Below are positions 24,102-32,810 of a stretch of DNA of 64,000 nt, one piece after another (positions within the stretch are counted from its first letter, which is position 1; the number at the start of each line of letters is the position of its first letter). The notes beneath the pieces were generated by a model. It ran no database searches. It worked only from the letters and a program-made list of their open reading frames with translations, and was not told the DNA's origin. The DNA is from an uncultured Prevotellaceae bacterium. Lineage in GTDB: Bacteria > Bacteroidota > Bacteroidia > Bacteroidales > UBA3663. The stretch is taken from positions 1 through 64,000 of the forward strand of contig ONNR01000018.1 in assembly GCA_900319235.1 (NCBI GenBank). Direction: 5' to 3'. A program made the translations under genes and the position numbers.

Positions 24102-25627
24102 TATTGTTTATACCTTATATTATATATTATAGTCCACTGGGTTCCCAGGTTATTGCCCAGCAGTTCGCCGTGGTCGTAGCCAATGCCGACGCGGAGGGAG
24201 AAACCTCGCAGCGAACCATTATCCGGGAAACAGTATGTAGCCTCAGCGAGGAGGCTGAGGTTGCGCTGTGGCTCGAGGAAGGGAGTGCCATAGGTTCCTA
24301 ATCCTTCCTGCCAAGATGCCAACAAGCGATAGCGCAGACCTTCAAGCGGGGAACCTGCCAGGCCAATATGCCAAGCTGTAAAACGATTATCCTTGACAGA
24401 AAGCGAGCCATCCTCGTTGTAAATGGGCGAGCGATAGAGGGGATTGCCCATTACCTGCCCCCAATGACTCCATCCGGGATAGAGACGATGGTTATAATAG
24501 TTGTCAGTTCCTCCGATATGATCGTTCAAGCCAGGATTGTGGTCGTGATAGATAGGGCCACTCTGATAGCGTGTATTGAGGAACTCGACCACCACAGCAT
24601 CTACCCAAGGTGAATCATTCAACTTCAGCTCTGCGCCCAGCAGAATATCCTTGAGCGGATAGAGCAGGTAACGGTTCTTCTTGCGGTTGTCCCAATCTGG
24701 GCCCGAGCCATAACCATCGTAATCGAGGAAGAACATGGCAGAATGATCCTCAAAGTAGTGGTCGGCATAGAGAGCAACGCTCATTTCGTCATCCATATAA
24801 TTAAGCCGAGCGACCCAACTGCCCAAATGATCACCACCAACGTTGGTATAGACCTCATCCACCTCGTCATCGCCCGAGGCAAAGAAAGCATCCACGTAGT
24901 CCTTGAAGCCTCTACCTACCTCCAAGGTATTCGATGGAGACAGATAGAGCGTACCACCAAATTCGCAGGCCATCTCAAGTCCCAGTTCCACACTGAACGG
25001 ATGTTCCTCATCGGCAGGACCGATGCGCAGATAGCCCGACTTGCTGTGATAGCGAACATCCTCGGCATAATGCATCTTGTTCCGGGTCCAATCCTTCTGG
25101 AAATGGCTATCAGTGAGCCATCCGTACGAAAGATGTCCCTTGATGGCCAACCAACCGCCCAAGCCGGGTATATTCCAATAGTCGGGAAACGACAGACGAA
25201 CCTCGGGAATCGGTCGGGCATTGATACCGAAAGTTTGCGAGCCGCTACTCAGTTCCATGTTCTTAAGTTGCATGGGCTGCTGCTTTTGCCCGAGAGTCAG
25301 GATGCCGTGCTTGTAACGCACTTCGGCATAGCATTGCTGAATAACGAAGTCGCTGGTATAATGCAGCGGAACCGCCAGATCGAGGCCATACCCTATCCCC
25401 CACTCCTTATCTGTATCCACACACAAAGGACGCTCCACACGACCACGCGCATAACCATTGGTCGAGCTGAGCGAACTTAGTCCATAACGATTCGCATTGA
25501 GCCAAAGAGGAGTCAGATTCGTGCTTGCCGACATCTGCAGTTCATACGTCTGCTCCAGACCCTCGGAGAGTGTCTGGGACAATACAGGCATCGAAATCAG
25601 CATCAGAAGCAGACCGGCGATTCGCAT
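24101..25627 (-). CDS. Capsule assembly Wzi-family outer membrane protein
   Basis: A 508-residue outer membrane beta-barrel with a signal peptide ending near VLSQ. The N-terminal pattern LMSAST.LTPLWLNANRYG, alternating aromatic strands throughout, and LGQKQQP/FPDYWNIPGLGGW blocks match PF14052, which in Bacteroidota is annotated as capsule assembly Wzi. E. coli Wzi anchors group 1 capsule at the surface; whether this homologue does so is not known. It is preceded by a small membrane protein 11 bp away and overlaps the next gene, in a run with the DivIC-like gene. Confidence 0.82.
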   Translation of the reverse strand: MRIAGLLLMLISMPVLSQTLSEGLEQTYELQMSASTNLTPLWLNANRYGLSSLSSTNGYARGRVERPLCVDTDKEWGIGYGLDLAVPLHYTSDFVIQQCYAEVRYKHGILTLGQKQQPMQLKNMELSSGSQTFGINARPIPEVRLSFPDYWNIPGLGGWLAIKGHLSYGWLTDSHFQKDWTRNKMHYAEDVRYHSKSGYLRIGPADEEHPFSVELGLEMACEFGGTLYLSPSNTLEVGRGFKDYVDAFFASGDDEVDEVYTNVGGDHLGSWVARLNYMDDEMSVALYADHYFEDHSAMFFLDYDGYGSGPDWDNRKKNRYLLYPLKDILLGAELKLNDSPWVDAVVVEFLNTRYQSGPIYHDHNPGLNDHIGGTDNYYNHRLYPGWSHWGQVMGNPLYRSPIYNEDGSLSVKDNRFTAWHIGLAGSPLEGLRYRLLASWQEGLGTYGTPFLEPQRNLSLLAEATYCFPDNGSLRGFSLRVGIGYDHGELLGNNLGTQWTIIYNIRYKQ

Positions 25628-25638
25628 GAGAGAGGGTT

Positions 25639-25959
25639 TCAGTCGTCGGTTTCGGTCTTCGAAATGACAAAAAGCGTATAGAGTTCAATCACTACGGTGA
25701 TGCAGAGGAAAGGCAGCCATTCCATCCCGCCCTTGAACATGAAATAGGCAGTGACGCAATAGAACAAGCCGAGCATCCAGCGCATACGCACGATGCGACG
25801 CCTGCGCAGATTCTTTCCATCGTAACGTTCACGCAGATGAGTGGCCAACACGCCAAGAGCACCCACGGCCATCAGCCAAGGAGCAATCGTTCGCGAAAAC
25901 GTCCAAACGATGGCTGAAGCGAGTATCAAGAGATATGCGATTCGTTCTAAGATTTTCAT
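25639..25959 (-). CDS. Small inner-membrane protein of unknown function
   Basis: A 106-residue protein with about four hydrophobic segments (ILERIAYLLILASAIVW, PWLMAVGALGVLA, MLGLFYCVTAYFM, LPFLCITVVIELY) and a basic cytosolic loop KNLRRRRIVR. It sits between the DivIC-like gene and the Wzi gene on one strand. No family is recognised; probably translated, given good codon use and its position. Confidence 0.65.
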   Translation of the reverse strand: MKILERIAYLLILASAIVWTFSRTIAPWLMAVGALGVLATHLRERYDGKNLRRRRIVRMRWMLGLFYCVTAYFMFKGGMEWLPFLCITVVIELYTLFVISKTETDD

Positions 25960-25971
25960 AGATCAACAGAA

Positions 25972-26012
25972 ACTATAGTGACTATAGTTATTATAGTTAC
26001 TATAGCCACTAC
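25972..26012. repeat. 9-bp ACTATAGTN array
   Basis: Units ACTATAGTG, ACTATAGTT, ATTATAGTT, ACTATAGCC and a decayed fifth fill the gap between two leftward genes. The core CTATAG is palindromic. Confidence 0.82.
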
Positions 26013-26022
26013 AAGATTAAAA

Positions 26023-26319
26023 CTAGTCTTCAATAATATAAAGGTCTTCGTTTTCGCGATGCATACGCATCCGCTCGCGAGCATGGCGTTCGAGTTGTTC
26101 GCTATCGACACTCACTTCGTCGATGCGACGCTCGAAATTGCTGATCGAGTCCTTATACTCCTCTATCTCCTTGCGCAATGCCGCCTCCTGCGAATGCAAG
26201 GCGACGATATTCTTCAGGCTATACTCTCCTCCAAAACACATATACAGGACGAAAGTGAAGCAAAGGATACCAAACCAATGACGCGATATGAAACGACTTG
26301 TAGTCTTTATCTTATTCAT
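26023..26319 (-). CDS. FtsB/DivIC-family septum formation initiator
   Basis: A 98-residue bitopic protein: short cytosolic N-terminus, one transmembrane helix (WFGILCFTFVLYMCF, about 15-29), then a coiled coil (LHSQEAALRKEIEEYKDSI) and the conserved end LERHARERMRMHRENED with the ARE-x-Y/M-like motif. The family links FtsL and FtsQ in the divisome. The size fits exactly. It has its own minus-strand promoter at 26340. Confidence 0.85.
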   Translation of the reverse strand: MNKIKTTSRFISRHWFGILCFTFVLYMCFGGEYSLKNIVALHSQEAALRKEIEEYKDSISNFERRIDEVSVDSEQLERHARERMRMHRENEDLYIIED

Positions 26320-26339
26320 TATTCTTTCATTTTATGCTG

Positions 26340-26347
26340 CAAATTTA
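26340..26347 (-). promoter_or_regulatory. Promoter -7 element of the DivIC-like gene
   Basis: TAAATTTG on the minus strand, 21 bp upstream of the ATG. Confidence 0.5.
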
Positions 26348-26415
26348 CGCTTTTTCGATGAGAATGTAAAGTTTTACACAAAAAAACTGCTTATTTATTG
26401 AAAAAAAACCTTCGA

Positions 26416-26449
26416 TTTGCTTATTTTGTCGAAGTTTTCGTTATCTTTG
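26416..26449 (+). promoter_or_regulatory. Promoter of the 26469-28348 operon
   Basis: TTTG at 26416-26419 and TATCTTTG at 26442-26449 (22-nt spacing), with the ATG only 20 bp further on. Confidence 0.65.
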
Positions 26450-26468
26450 CACCAATAAATAGACCTAA

Positions 26469-27236
26469 ATGACAGAACTAAACGAACTCATCGAGCGTCT
26501 CTACAGCGAAACCATCGAACGAGGCGAGTTGCCAAAGCCTTCCATCGAAACGTCATCCATCTCCGTCAAGCACGAAGAAGAAGCCGACACCCAGCGTATG
26601 CTTCATGTGCTCAACGAAATGGGAGCGCTACTCAACGAAGATGACCAGCCGAAGATTGAAGAGAGTCCTTCTGAAGAGGCCCTCCTCCGCGTCCTGAACC
26701 ATTGGGAAGCAATGATACATTCGGTGCAAGGCATCAAGGAACATATGCAGAGCCTCGAACAGGACATCGTCAAGATGCAGCCATGGGGCGACTTCGACGT
26801 GATGAAAGTGGAACAACTCGCTCACAATGGATGCTACATCCGTTTCTGGAAGATGGACAGCGTTCGGTTGTCGTCGCAGTTTACCGAACCTTGGTTCATC
26901 GATGGCAATGTGCTTATTGTGACACAAGATGCCGAGACTTCCTATTTTGTGACGGTTACCGACAGAAACGATCATCTGCCCGTACCTGCCGATGTCGAAG
27001 AGATAAGCATCTGCCCATGTCCTGTCAGCACACTCATCATGCTTCAGACACGCGACAAGGACTCGCTGAAGAAGATGGAGACACTGCTCGGCGACTATGC
27101 ACTGGTTCACTATGGCGAAGTCTATTCCGCGCTGCGCAAGAAGTTGCCCAAAGGCACCGAACTCCCCCATCTTGCTGTCCGTCGCGAAACGCTGAGTGAC
27201 AAGATTCGCCGCTTCTTCAAAAAGACAAAAAAATAG
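26469..27236 (+). CDS. Hypothetical protein with a V-type ATP synthase subunit I-like segment
   Basis: A 255-residue soluble protein with an acidic N-terminal half and a very basic C-terminus (KIRRFFKKTKK). The central segment MQPWGDFDVMKVEQLAHNG followed by YIRFWKM recalls the conserved PWGDF...L...G region in the cytosolic domain of V/A-type ATPase subunit I/a. No transmembrane region follows, so it is not a functional subunit I. It forms an operon with agmatine deiminase (8-bp gap). The role is unknown and the similarity is from memory only. Confidence 0.6.
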   Translation: MTELNELIERLYSETIERGELPKPSIETSSISVKHEEEADTQRMLHVLNEMGALLNEDDQPKIEESPSEEALLRVLNHWEAMIHSVQGIKEHMQSLEQDIVKMQPWGDFDVMKVEQLAHNGCYIRFWKMDSVRLSSQFTEPWFIDGNVLIVTQDAETSYFVTVTDRNDHLPVPADVEEISICPCPVSTLIMLQTRDKDSLKKMETLLGDYALVHYGEVYSALRKKLPKGTELPHLAVRRETLSDKIRRFFKKTKK

Positions 27237-27244
27237 ATACAAAT

Positions 27245-28348
27245 ATGCTTCCAGCCGAATGGGAACCGCAAAGGTTCGTACAACTGACTTGGCCTCATGC
27301 CGACACTGACTGGGCTCCTTATCTGGATGCAGCCCAAGAATGTTTCCTGAACATCGCCCGTGCCATCACTCGACACGAGCCATTGCTTGTGGTCACTCCC
27401 ACGCCAGAAGACGTGGAAGCGCAACTGCGCGAAGGAGGTGTGGATATGAGTCAAGTGGTGATTGAAGAATGTCCGACCAATGATACCTGGGCTCGCGACC
27501 ATGCCTTCATCTGCACTCGCGAACCCGACAAAATCGGGGGCTCAACCGATGATTATGTGGAAGGTGGTGGAAACATCATCCTTCATGACTTCACCTTCAA
27601 CGGTTGGGGCATGAAGTTTGCAGCCAACCTCGACAATCAGATCAATCGCACCATCTACGACGACGACACTTTCGCAGACAACGACATTCTCGACATCTGG
27701 GATGCTACCTACCAGGATAATCGCGACAAGATCCTTGAGGGTGGCTCGATTGAAAGCGACGGCAAGGGGACCATCCTCACAACCACCGAATGCCTGCTCT
27801 CGGCCAACCGAAATATCTTCGAGGGCAAATCATCGTTCAAGCGCTGGTTCTTCGATGACTTCGGTGCACAACGTGTCCTTTGGCTCGACGATGGCTTCCT
27901 CTTGGGTGACGACACCGACTCCCACATCGACACCTTGGCCCGATTCTGCCCCAACGACACCATCGTCTATGTGAAGTGCGAAGATCCTGACGACATTCAT
28001 TACGACGCCCTGAAGCAAATGGAAGAGCAACTCAAAGGATTTAGCACTGTCGATGGCAAACCCTTCCGTCTTCTGGCTCTACCTCTCCCTGCTCCCATCC
28101 TCGAATCAGACTTCCCCGATGCAGTAGCCAGCGAAGGCGACCAGCGTCTGCCTGCCACCTATGCCAACTTCCTCGTCATCAATGGTGCCGTGCTCTATCC
28201 GACCTATAATCAGCCTGACAACGACCAGCGTGCTGCCGAGGTGCTGCACGACGCCTTCCCCGACCGCGAGATCATCGGCATCGATTGCCGCGTCCTCATT
28301 CGCCAGCATGGTTCGTTGCACTGCGTGACGATGCAGTATCCCAAGTGA
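27245..28348 (+). CDS. aguA: Agmatine deiminase / peptidyl-arginine deiminase family protein
   Basis: A 367-residue enzyme of the guanidino-group-modifying superfamily that converts agmatine to N-carbamoylputrescine and ammonia in polyamine synthesis. The signatures are NDTWARDH (substrate Asp/His), EGGSIESDGKG, and the nucleophile Cys360 in LHCVTMQYPK near the C-terminus. There is no signal peptide, unlike secreted Porphyromonas PAD. Length is right for AguA. The usual partner (N-carbamoylputrescine amidase) is not in the window. Confidence 0.92.
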   Translation: MLPAEWEPQRFVQLTWPHADTDWAPYLDAAQECFLNIARAITRHEPLLVVTPTPEDVEAQLREGGVDMSQVVIEECPTNDTWARDHAFICTREPDKIGGSTDDYVEGGGNIILHDFTFNGWGMKFAANLDNQINRTIYDDDTFADNDILDIWDATYQDNRDKILEGGSIESDGKGTILTTTECLLSANRNIFEGKSSFKRWFFDDFGAQRVLWLDDGFLLGDDTDSHIDTLARFCPNDTIVYVKCEDPDDIHYDALKQMEEQLKGFSTVDGKPFRLLALPLPAPILESDFPDAVASEGDQRLPATYANFLVINGAVLYPTYNQPDNDQRAAEVLHDAFPDREIIGIDCRVLIRQHGSLHCVTMQYPK

Positions 28349-28353
28349 AAGTC

Positions 28354-28492
28354 TAAGGGACATTAAAGGATATTAAGGGATATTAAGGGATTCTAAGGGA
28401 CGTATGTTTCTTGGGCCCCCATTCTCTACAGGCGAAGGTAACGTCCCTAAATATCCCTTAATATCCCCAATATCCCTTAATATCCCTAAAAA
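28354..28492. repeat. Long palindromic element, copy B (inverted orientation)
   Basis: Left-arm AAGGGATATT units end in AAGGGACGT (28395-28403), and the right arm begins ACGTCCCTAAATATCCC (28441). About 20 of the inner 23 bp pair. The 37-nt loop read on the minus strand contains ACCTTCGCCTGTAGAGAA, matching the loop of copy A, so this copy is inserted in reverse. It lies between convergent aguA and gapA. Confidence 0.87.
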
Positions 28493-28493
28493 A

Positions 28494-28521
28494 GACCGCC
28501 ACTCCTTTTGGAATGGCGGTC
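28494..28521 (-). terminator. Terminator of gapA
   Basis: GACCGCCACTCC (28494-28505) and GGAATGGCGGTC (28510-28521) pair with one mismatch around a TTTT loop. On the minus strand CTTTTTTAG follows. Confidence 0.85.
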
Positions 28522-28549
28522 AATTATTGTTTTGAATATCTTCCTGAGA

Positions 28550-29617
28550 TTATTTGAGCTCAGCGAGGTACTTAATGGTGCGAACCATCTGAGAGGTGTA
28601 AGAGTTCTCATTGTCGTACCAAGAAACAACCTGTACCTGGAAGGTATCGTCGTCGATCTTGCTAACCATGGTCTGGGTAGCGTCGAAGAGTGAACCGAAC
28701 TTCATACCGATGATATCGGAAGAAACGATCTGATCCTCGCAGTAGCCGAAGCTCTCGTTGGCAGCAGCCTTCATGGCAGCGTTGATGCCCTCTACGGTTA
28801 CGTAGTTGCCCTTAACGACAGCAACAAGGATGGTGGTTGAGCCAGTTGGAGTTGGAACACGCTGAGCAGAACCGATGAGCTTGCCGTTGAGCTCTGGGAT
28901 AACGAGGCCGATAGCCTTGGCAGCGCCAGTAGAGTTAGGAACGATGTTCTGAGCACCAGCACGTGAACGACGGAGGTCACCCTTACGCTGTGGGCCATCA
29001 AGAATCATCTGGTCGCCTGTGTAAGCGTGGATGGTTGACATGATGCCAGAAACGATAGGAGCATAGTTGTTCAGGGCAGCTGCCATAGGAGCAAGGCAGT
29101 TGGTGGTGCAGGAAGCAGCAGAGATAACAGTATCCTCTGGCTTAAGGGTCTTGTGGTTGGTGTTGTAAACGATGGTTGGGAGGTCCTTGCCTGCAGGAGC
29201 AGAGATAACGACCTTCTTGGCACCAGCCTTAATGTGAGCAGAAGCCTTCTCCTTAGATGTATAGAAACCTGTGCACTCGAGCACTACATCTACATTGAGT
29301 TCGCCCCAGGGAAGCTCAGCTGCATTTGGCTTGGCATAGATGGTGATCTCCTTGCCGTCAACAGTGATAGAACCAGGAGTAACAACGGTCTTGCCGTCCT
29401 CAGCCAAAACAGCATCCTTGTAAGAAACACAGTGCTTGCCCTCACCGAACTTGCCAGCGAAGCCACCCTGAGCGGTGTCATACTTGAGAAGGTGAGCAAG
29501 CATCTTTGGGCTGGTGAGGTCGTTGATAGCAACTACTTCATAACCCTCTGCTTCAAACATCTGACGGAAAGCGAGACGACCGATACGACCGAAACCGTTG
29601 ATAGCTACATTTGTCAT
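28550..29617 (-). CDS. gapA: Glyceraldehyde-3-phosphate dehydrogenase, type I
   Basis: A 355-residue cytosolic glycolytic enzyme that oxidises glyceraldehyde-3-phosphate with NAD and phosphate. The nucleotide fold starts NGFGRIGR (7-14); the catalytic Cys170 is in SAASCTTNC, with the activating His in [21 protein letters not shown] and WYDNENSY are the expected later blocks. It is monocistronic, with its own promoter (29687) and terminator. It is slightly longer than the usual ~335 residues owing to small loops, as in other Bacteroidota. Confidence 0.98.
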   Translation of the reverse strand: MTNVAINGFGRIGRLAFRQMFEAEGYEVVAINDLTSPKMLAHLLKYDTAQGGFAGKFGEGKHCVSYKDAVLAEDGKTVVTPGSITVDGKEITIYAKPNAAELPWGELNVDVVLECTGFYTSKEKASAHIKAGAKKVVISAPAGKDLPTIVYNTNHKTLKPEDTVISAASCTTNCLAPMAAALNNYAPIVSGIMSTIHAYTGDQMILDGPQRKGDLRRSRAGAQNIVPNSTGAAKAIGLVIPELNGKLIGSAQRVPTPTGSTTILVAVVKGNYVTVEGINAAMKAAANESFGYCEDQIVSSDIIGMKFGSLFDATQTMVSKIDDDTFQVQVVSWYDNENSYTSQMVRTIKYLAELK

Positions 29618-29686
29618 CTTTTTATCTTAAATTTTTTAAAGGTTTGTGAATAATGATTGATGGAACACGTGTCATAATCGACATTG

Positions 29687-29694
29687 CAAAGATA
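29687..29694 (-). promoter_or_regulatory. Promoter -7 element of gapA
   Basis: TATCTTTG on the minus strand, about 70 bp upstream of the ATG. Confidence 0.6.
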
Positions 29695-29802
29695 TAGTTT
29701 TTTGCCTAAAGTTGTGCAATAATTGAGCAATAACTATGCAAAAAAGTTACTTTGCCCTAACGATTGCCAAATAGACTTTGCTTTTTAACAATACAACATG
29801 CG

Positions 29803-31083
29803 TCACGACTGCTTGAAAAGCAAACTGGAATCCCCGTAACTGAGAAAACGGAAGTCGTGCTGAAGGGCATAGCGATAGATGTTATGCCAGTGTTCTCCCA
29901 CAAGGCTATCGCCATCGACAAATGCACTCACAAGCAACAATAAGGTGCTTTGCGGCATATGGAAATTGGTGACCATTGCCTCGACAAGTCGGAACTGGAA
30001 TCCCGGTGCAATCAGGATCTGAGTAGCAGTTACAAGATTGTCCTGTCCCGTCTGCTGAAGGTAGTCGATGATTGTTTTCAGAGCGGTCTCCAGACTAATG
30101 GTGTGCACTTCGTCATAAGGCTCCCACTGATGCACCACGAGGTCCTCTGGATGGACGTTTTCGAAGTCCTTCATCCCGGCAAGTTTCTCGCCGATGTAAT
30201 ACAGACTCTCCAACGTTCGGACACTGGTCGTTCCAGTGGCTACAAACCGTGCTCCCTCTGGGCGATGGATTTCAAAAGCATAGATATCCTCAATAACCGA
30301 ACGGGGCACCGAGATGAATTCGGTGTGCATGTCATGCCCCTCTATCGTCTCGCTCTTGACGGGCTTGAAGGTTCCTGCCCCCACATGGAGTGTCAGGTAT
30401 TCCAGGCGAATGTCTTTCTGCTGAAGCGCTTCGAGCACCTCCTGCGTATAGTGAAGGCCAGCCGTCGGAGCTGCCACACTGCCCTTGATGCGCGAATAGA
30501 CGGTCTGATAGGTCTCCTTGTCCTTCTCTTCGGTTGCACGATTGAGGTAGGGAGGGATGGGTAGTTCGCCCATCGCATCGAGCAGTTGTGCGAAACTGAC
30601 TGCCGTTCCGCCCACGGGCTGTTTCCAATAGAAATGAATCAACTGGCTCGGTCCAAGACTTCCTGCTCGTTCGCAATACAAGGTGACCGATTGGCCGTCG
30701 GGCATAGTGACACTCAACGAAAGGGGGCCGTCCTTCCACTTCTTGCTGTTGCCCACGAGGCATGTCCAGGTACATTCCGTTTCGCTGGCAAAGTTCTGCT
30801 GATAGTCCTTCGGCGATTCCGGTTCGAGGCAAAACACCTCGACAATACCTCCCGTAGGCTTGCGGAAGTGCAGACGTGCCTGGATCACCTTCGTATTGTT
30901 GAACACAATCATCGAACCGGCAGGTATCTGCGAGGGCAGGTCGCAAAAGTGATGTTCCACAATCTCGCCCTTCCATACCAGCAGCTTGCTCTGGTCGCGC
31001 TGCTCCAATGGATATTTGGCAATACGCTCTTCGGGGAGGTTATAATCGTAATTCTTGATCTCTAGATTACGTGGATTAATCAT
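29803..31083 (-). CDS. queA: S-adenosylmethionine:tRNA ribosyltransferase-isomerase
   Basis: A 426-residue enzyme that transfers and isomerises the ribosyl group of AdoMet onto preQ1-tRNA to form epoxyqueuosine. Family blocks: NYDYNLPEERIAKYPLEQRD near the start, VFNNTKVIQARL, APTAGLHYT, LHVGAGTFKPV and NFHMPQSTLLLLVSAF. I start at ATG 31083; the frame is open to 31155, but the promoter -7 element (31125-31132) lies inside that extension, so the longer form could not be fully transcribed. It stands alone on the minus strand, divergent from the Smr gene. Confidence 0.95.
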   Translation of the reverse strand: MINPRNLEIKNYDYNLPEERIAKYPLEQRDQSKLLVWKGEIVEHHFCDLPSQIPAGSMIVFNNTKVIQARLHFRKPTGGIVEVFCLEPESPKDYQQNFASETECTWTCLVGNSKKWKDGPLSLSVTMPDGQSVTLYCERAGSLGPSQLIHFYWKQPVGGTAVSFAQLLDAMGELPIPPYLNRATEEKDKETYQTVYSRIKGSVAAPTAGLHYTQEVLEALQQKDIRLEYLTLHVGAGTFKPVKSETIEGHDMHTEFISVPRSVIEDIYAFEIHRPEGARFVATGTTSVRTLESLYYIGEKLAGMKDFENVHPEDLVVHQWEPYDEVHTISLETALKTIIDYLQQTGQDNLVTATQILIAPGFQFRLVEAMVTNFHMPQSTLLLLVSAFVDGDSLVGEHWHNIYRYALQHDFRFLSYGDSSLLFKQS

Positions 31084-31124
31084 TATAATATAAAATGTGT
31101 AACGTTCAACTGAATTTTCGACTG

Positions 31125-31192
31125 CAAAGATAGAGCGAAAATAATTATTTCCCAAATTTATTTGGCAAATTGTGCAAAAACACCTATCTTTG
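31125..31192. promoter_or_regulatory. Compact divergent promoters of queA and the Smr gene
   Basis: Minus strand: TATCTTTG at 31132-31125 for queA. Plus strand: TTTG at 31161-31164, 20 nt, TATCTTTG at 31185-31192 for the Smr gene. The two cores are about 50 bp apart. Confidence 0.75.
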
Positions 31193-31211
31193 TGCCCAAA
31201 TACAAACGAAA

Positions 31212-31913
31212 ATGAAAATCGGAGATAGAGTCAGGTTCCTCGATGCCCAAGGAGGAGGCATCGTAAAAGGCTTCAACAGCAATGGCCTTGTGATGGTGGA
31301 AGACGAAGACGGATTTGAGATCCCAACCATGGCGTCGCAATGTGTCGTTGTCAGCCAGGAGGACGATGATCGTCAAGCAGGCCATGCCCCCGTACATCAG
31401 GCACCGTTGACACGTGCCCAGAAGGCTGCACGCGAAGCGATGACCGAAGTTGACAAGCTCAAGGAGGAGAATGGCCAACTCAAGGCCAGGATTCACGAGC
31501 TGGAGACCGAGATGAACAATCTCAAACTGCAACTGCTCAAGGCACAGTACCAGAGTGCCGAACAGCAGAAACAGGGCAAGGGCGGAGTTCATCAGGCCAT
31601 CAAGACCAATCCCTACGAGGTGTTGCGCAACGGCATCATCGAAGTCGATCTGCACATCAACCAGCTCGTCGATAGCACAGCCGGTATGAACAATGCCGAC
31701 ATGCTGCGTCATCAGCTCCACATCTTCCGTCAAACCATGGATTCCTACAAGCACGCCAAGGGGCAGAAGATTGTCTTCATCCACGGCAAGGGTGAAGGTG
31801 TGCTGCGCAAGGCCATCATCGACGAACTCAAGCTGCATTATCCCAAATGCGATTACCAAGATGCATCGTTCCAGCAATATGGTTTCGGTGCCACCATGGT
31901 CACAGTACATTAA
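31212..31913 (+). CDS. DUF2027/Smr-domain protein
   Basis: A 233-residue protein with an N-terminal SH3-like DUF2027 segment (MKIGDRVRFLDAQGGGIVKG), a coiled coil (about 75-110), and a C-terminal Smr endonuclease-like domain (EVDLHINQLVD, KIVFIHGKGEGVLR, KAIIDEL). Smr domains nick or cut nucleic acid in MutS2 and related proteins; the DUF2027-Smr combination is a Bacteroidota form of unknown role. I start at ATG 31212 because the 14 upstream codons lie in the promoter. Confidence 0.88.
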   Translation: MKIGDRVRFLDAQGGGIVKGFNSNGLVMVEDEDGFEIPTMASQCVVVSQEDDDRQAGHAPVHQAPLTRAQKAAREAMTEVDKLKEENGQLKARIHELETEMNNLKLQLLKAQYQSAEQQKQGKGGVHQAIKTNPYEVLRNGIIEVDLHINQLVDSTAGMNNADMLRHQLHIFRQTMDSYKHAKGQKIVFIHGKGEGVLRKAIIDELKLHYPKCDYQDASFQQYGFGATMVTVH

Positions 31914-31918
31914 TAAGT

Positions 31919-32809
31919 ATGAAAAGATTCACTAAAATCATCCAGCAACGCCAGTTGAAGCAGATGGCCAAGGACTATGTCTTCATCTTCGTCGGCATCT
32001 GTCTTTACAGCGTGGGCTATTGTGCCTTTCTATTGCCTGAAAAAATCGTGATGGGTGGCGTCACCGGTATCTCGACCCTTTTCTACTACTCATTGGGGTG
32101 GAACCCTGCCATCATGTTGTGGGTCATCAATGTCCTTTTGCTGGCCATTGCCTTCCGCTTCATCAGTATGGAGTTCACTATCCGCACCATCGTCGGAGTA
32201 ACATTGCTGTCGCTCACCATTGGTGTGATGCAACCCATCTTTGAGGCCCATCCCGTCATTACCGCTGGCGAAGACAAGTTCATGCACGTCTTGATTGCCG
32301 GACTATTGGGTGGCGCCGGACTCGGATTGGCCTTTGTACACAACGGATCGACTGGCGGCACCGACATCGTCGTGGCACTTATCAGCAAGTTCTCGCGCAT
32401 GTCGCTAGGTCGTGCGCTGCAACTCACCGACATCTGCATCATCTCCAGCTCCTACTTCCTCTTCCACTCCGCCGAACTCATCGTCTATGGTGTCTGCTTC
32501 ACACTCGTCGCTTCGTTCATGATCGACTATGTCGTCAGAGGCACGCATCAGACCGTTCAGTTCCTCATCATCTCCAAGCGTTATGAAAAAATTGCCGACG
32601 CAATGAACAACAGTCTCCATCGCGGCGTGACCATTCTGCATGGCGAAGGTTGGTATTCGAAGTCCGACGTAGAGGTGGTGATGGTGCTTTGCCGCAAATA
32701 CGAGAGTCAGTACGTTTTCAACCTCGTCAAGGCCATCGACCCCAATGCCATGGTCAGTCAGACGTTCTGTCAGGGCGTGTTTGGCGAGGGCTTTGATAAG
32801 ATAAAATAA
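31919..32809 (+). CDS. YitT-family membrane protein
   Basis: A 296-residue protein with five or six N-terminal membrane helices (PF02588; conserved KIVMGGVTGIST and GLGLAFVHNGSTGGTD) and a C-terminal cytosolic DUF2179 domain (GVTILHGEGWYSKSDVEVV). Function in the family is not settled; transport is suspected. Start at ATG 31919, 5 bp after the Smr gene stop; the upstream in-frame codons overlap the Smr gene. It forms an operon with the GT4 gene one base downstream. Confidence 0.9.
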   Translation: MKRFTKIIQQRQLKQMAKDYVFIFVGICLYSVGYCAFLLPEKIVMGGVTGISTLFYYSLGWNPAIMLWVINVLLLAIAFRFISMEFTIRTIVGVTLLSLTIGVMQPIFEAHPVITAGEDKFMHVLIAGLLGGAGLGLAFVHNGSTGGTDIVVALISKFSRMSLGRALQLTDICIISSSYFLFHSAELIVYGVCFTLVASFMIDYVVRGTHQTVQFLIISKRYEKIADAMNNSLHRGVTILHGEGWYSKSDVEVVMVLCRKYESQYVFNLVKAIDPNAMVSQTFCQGVFGEGFDKIK

Positions 32810-32810
32810 T

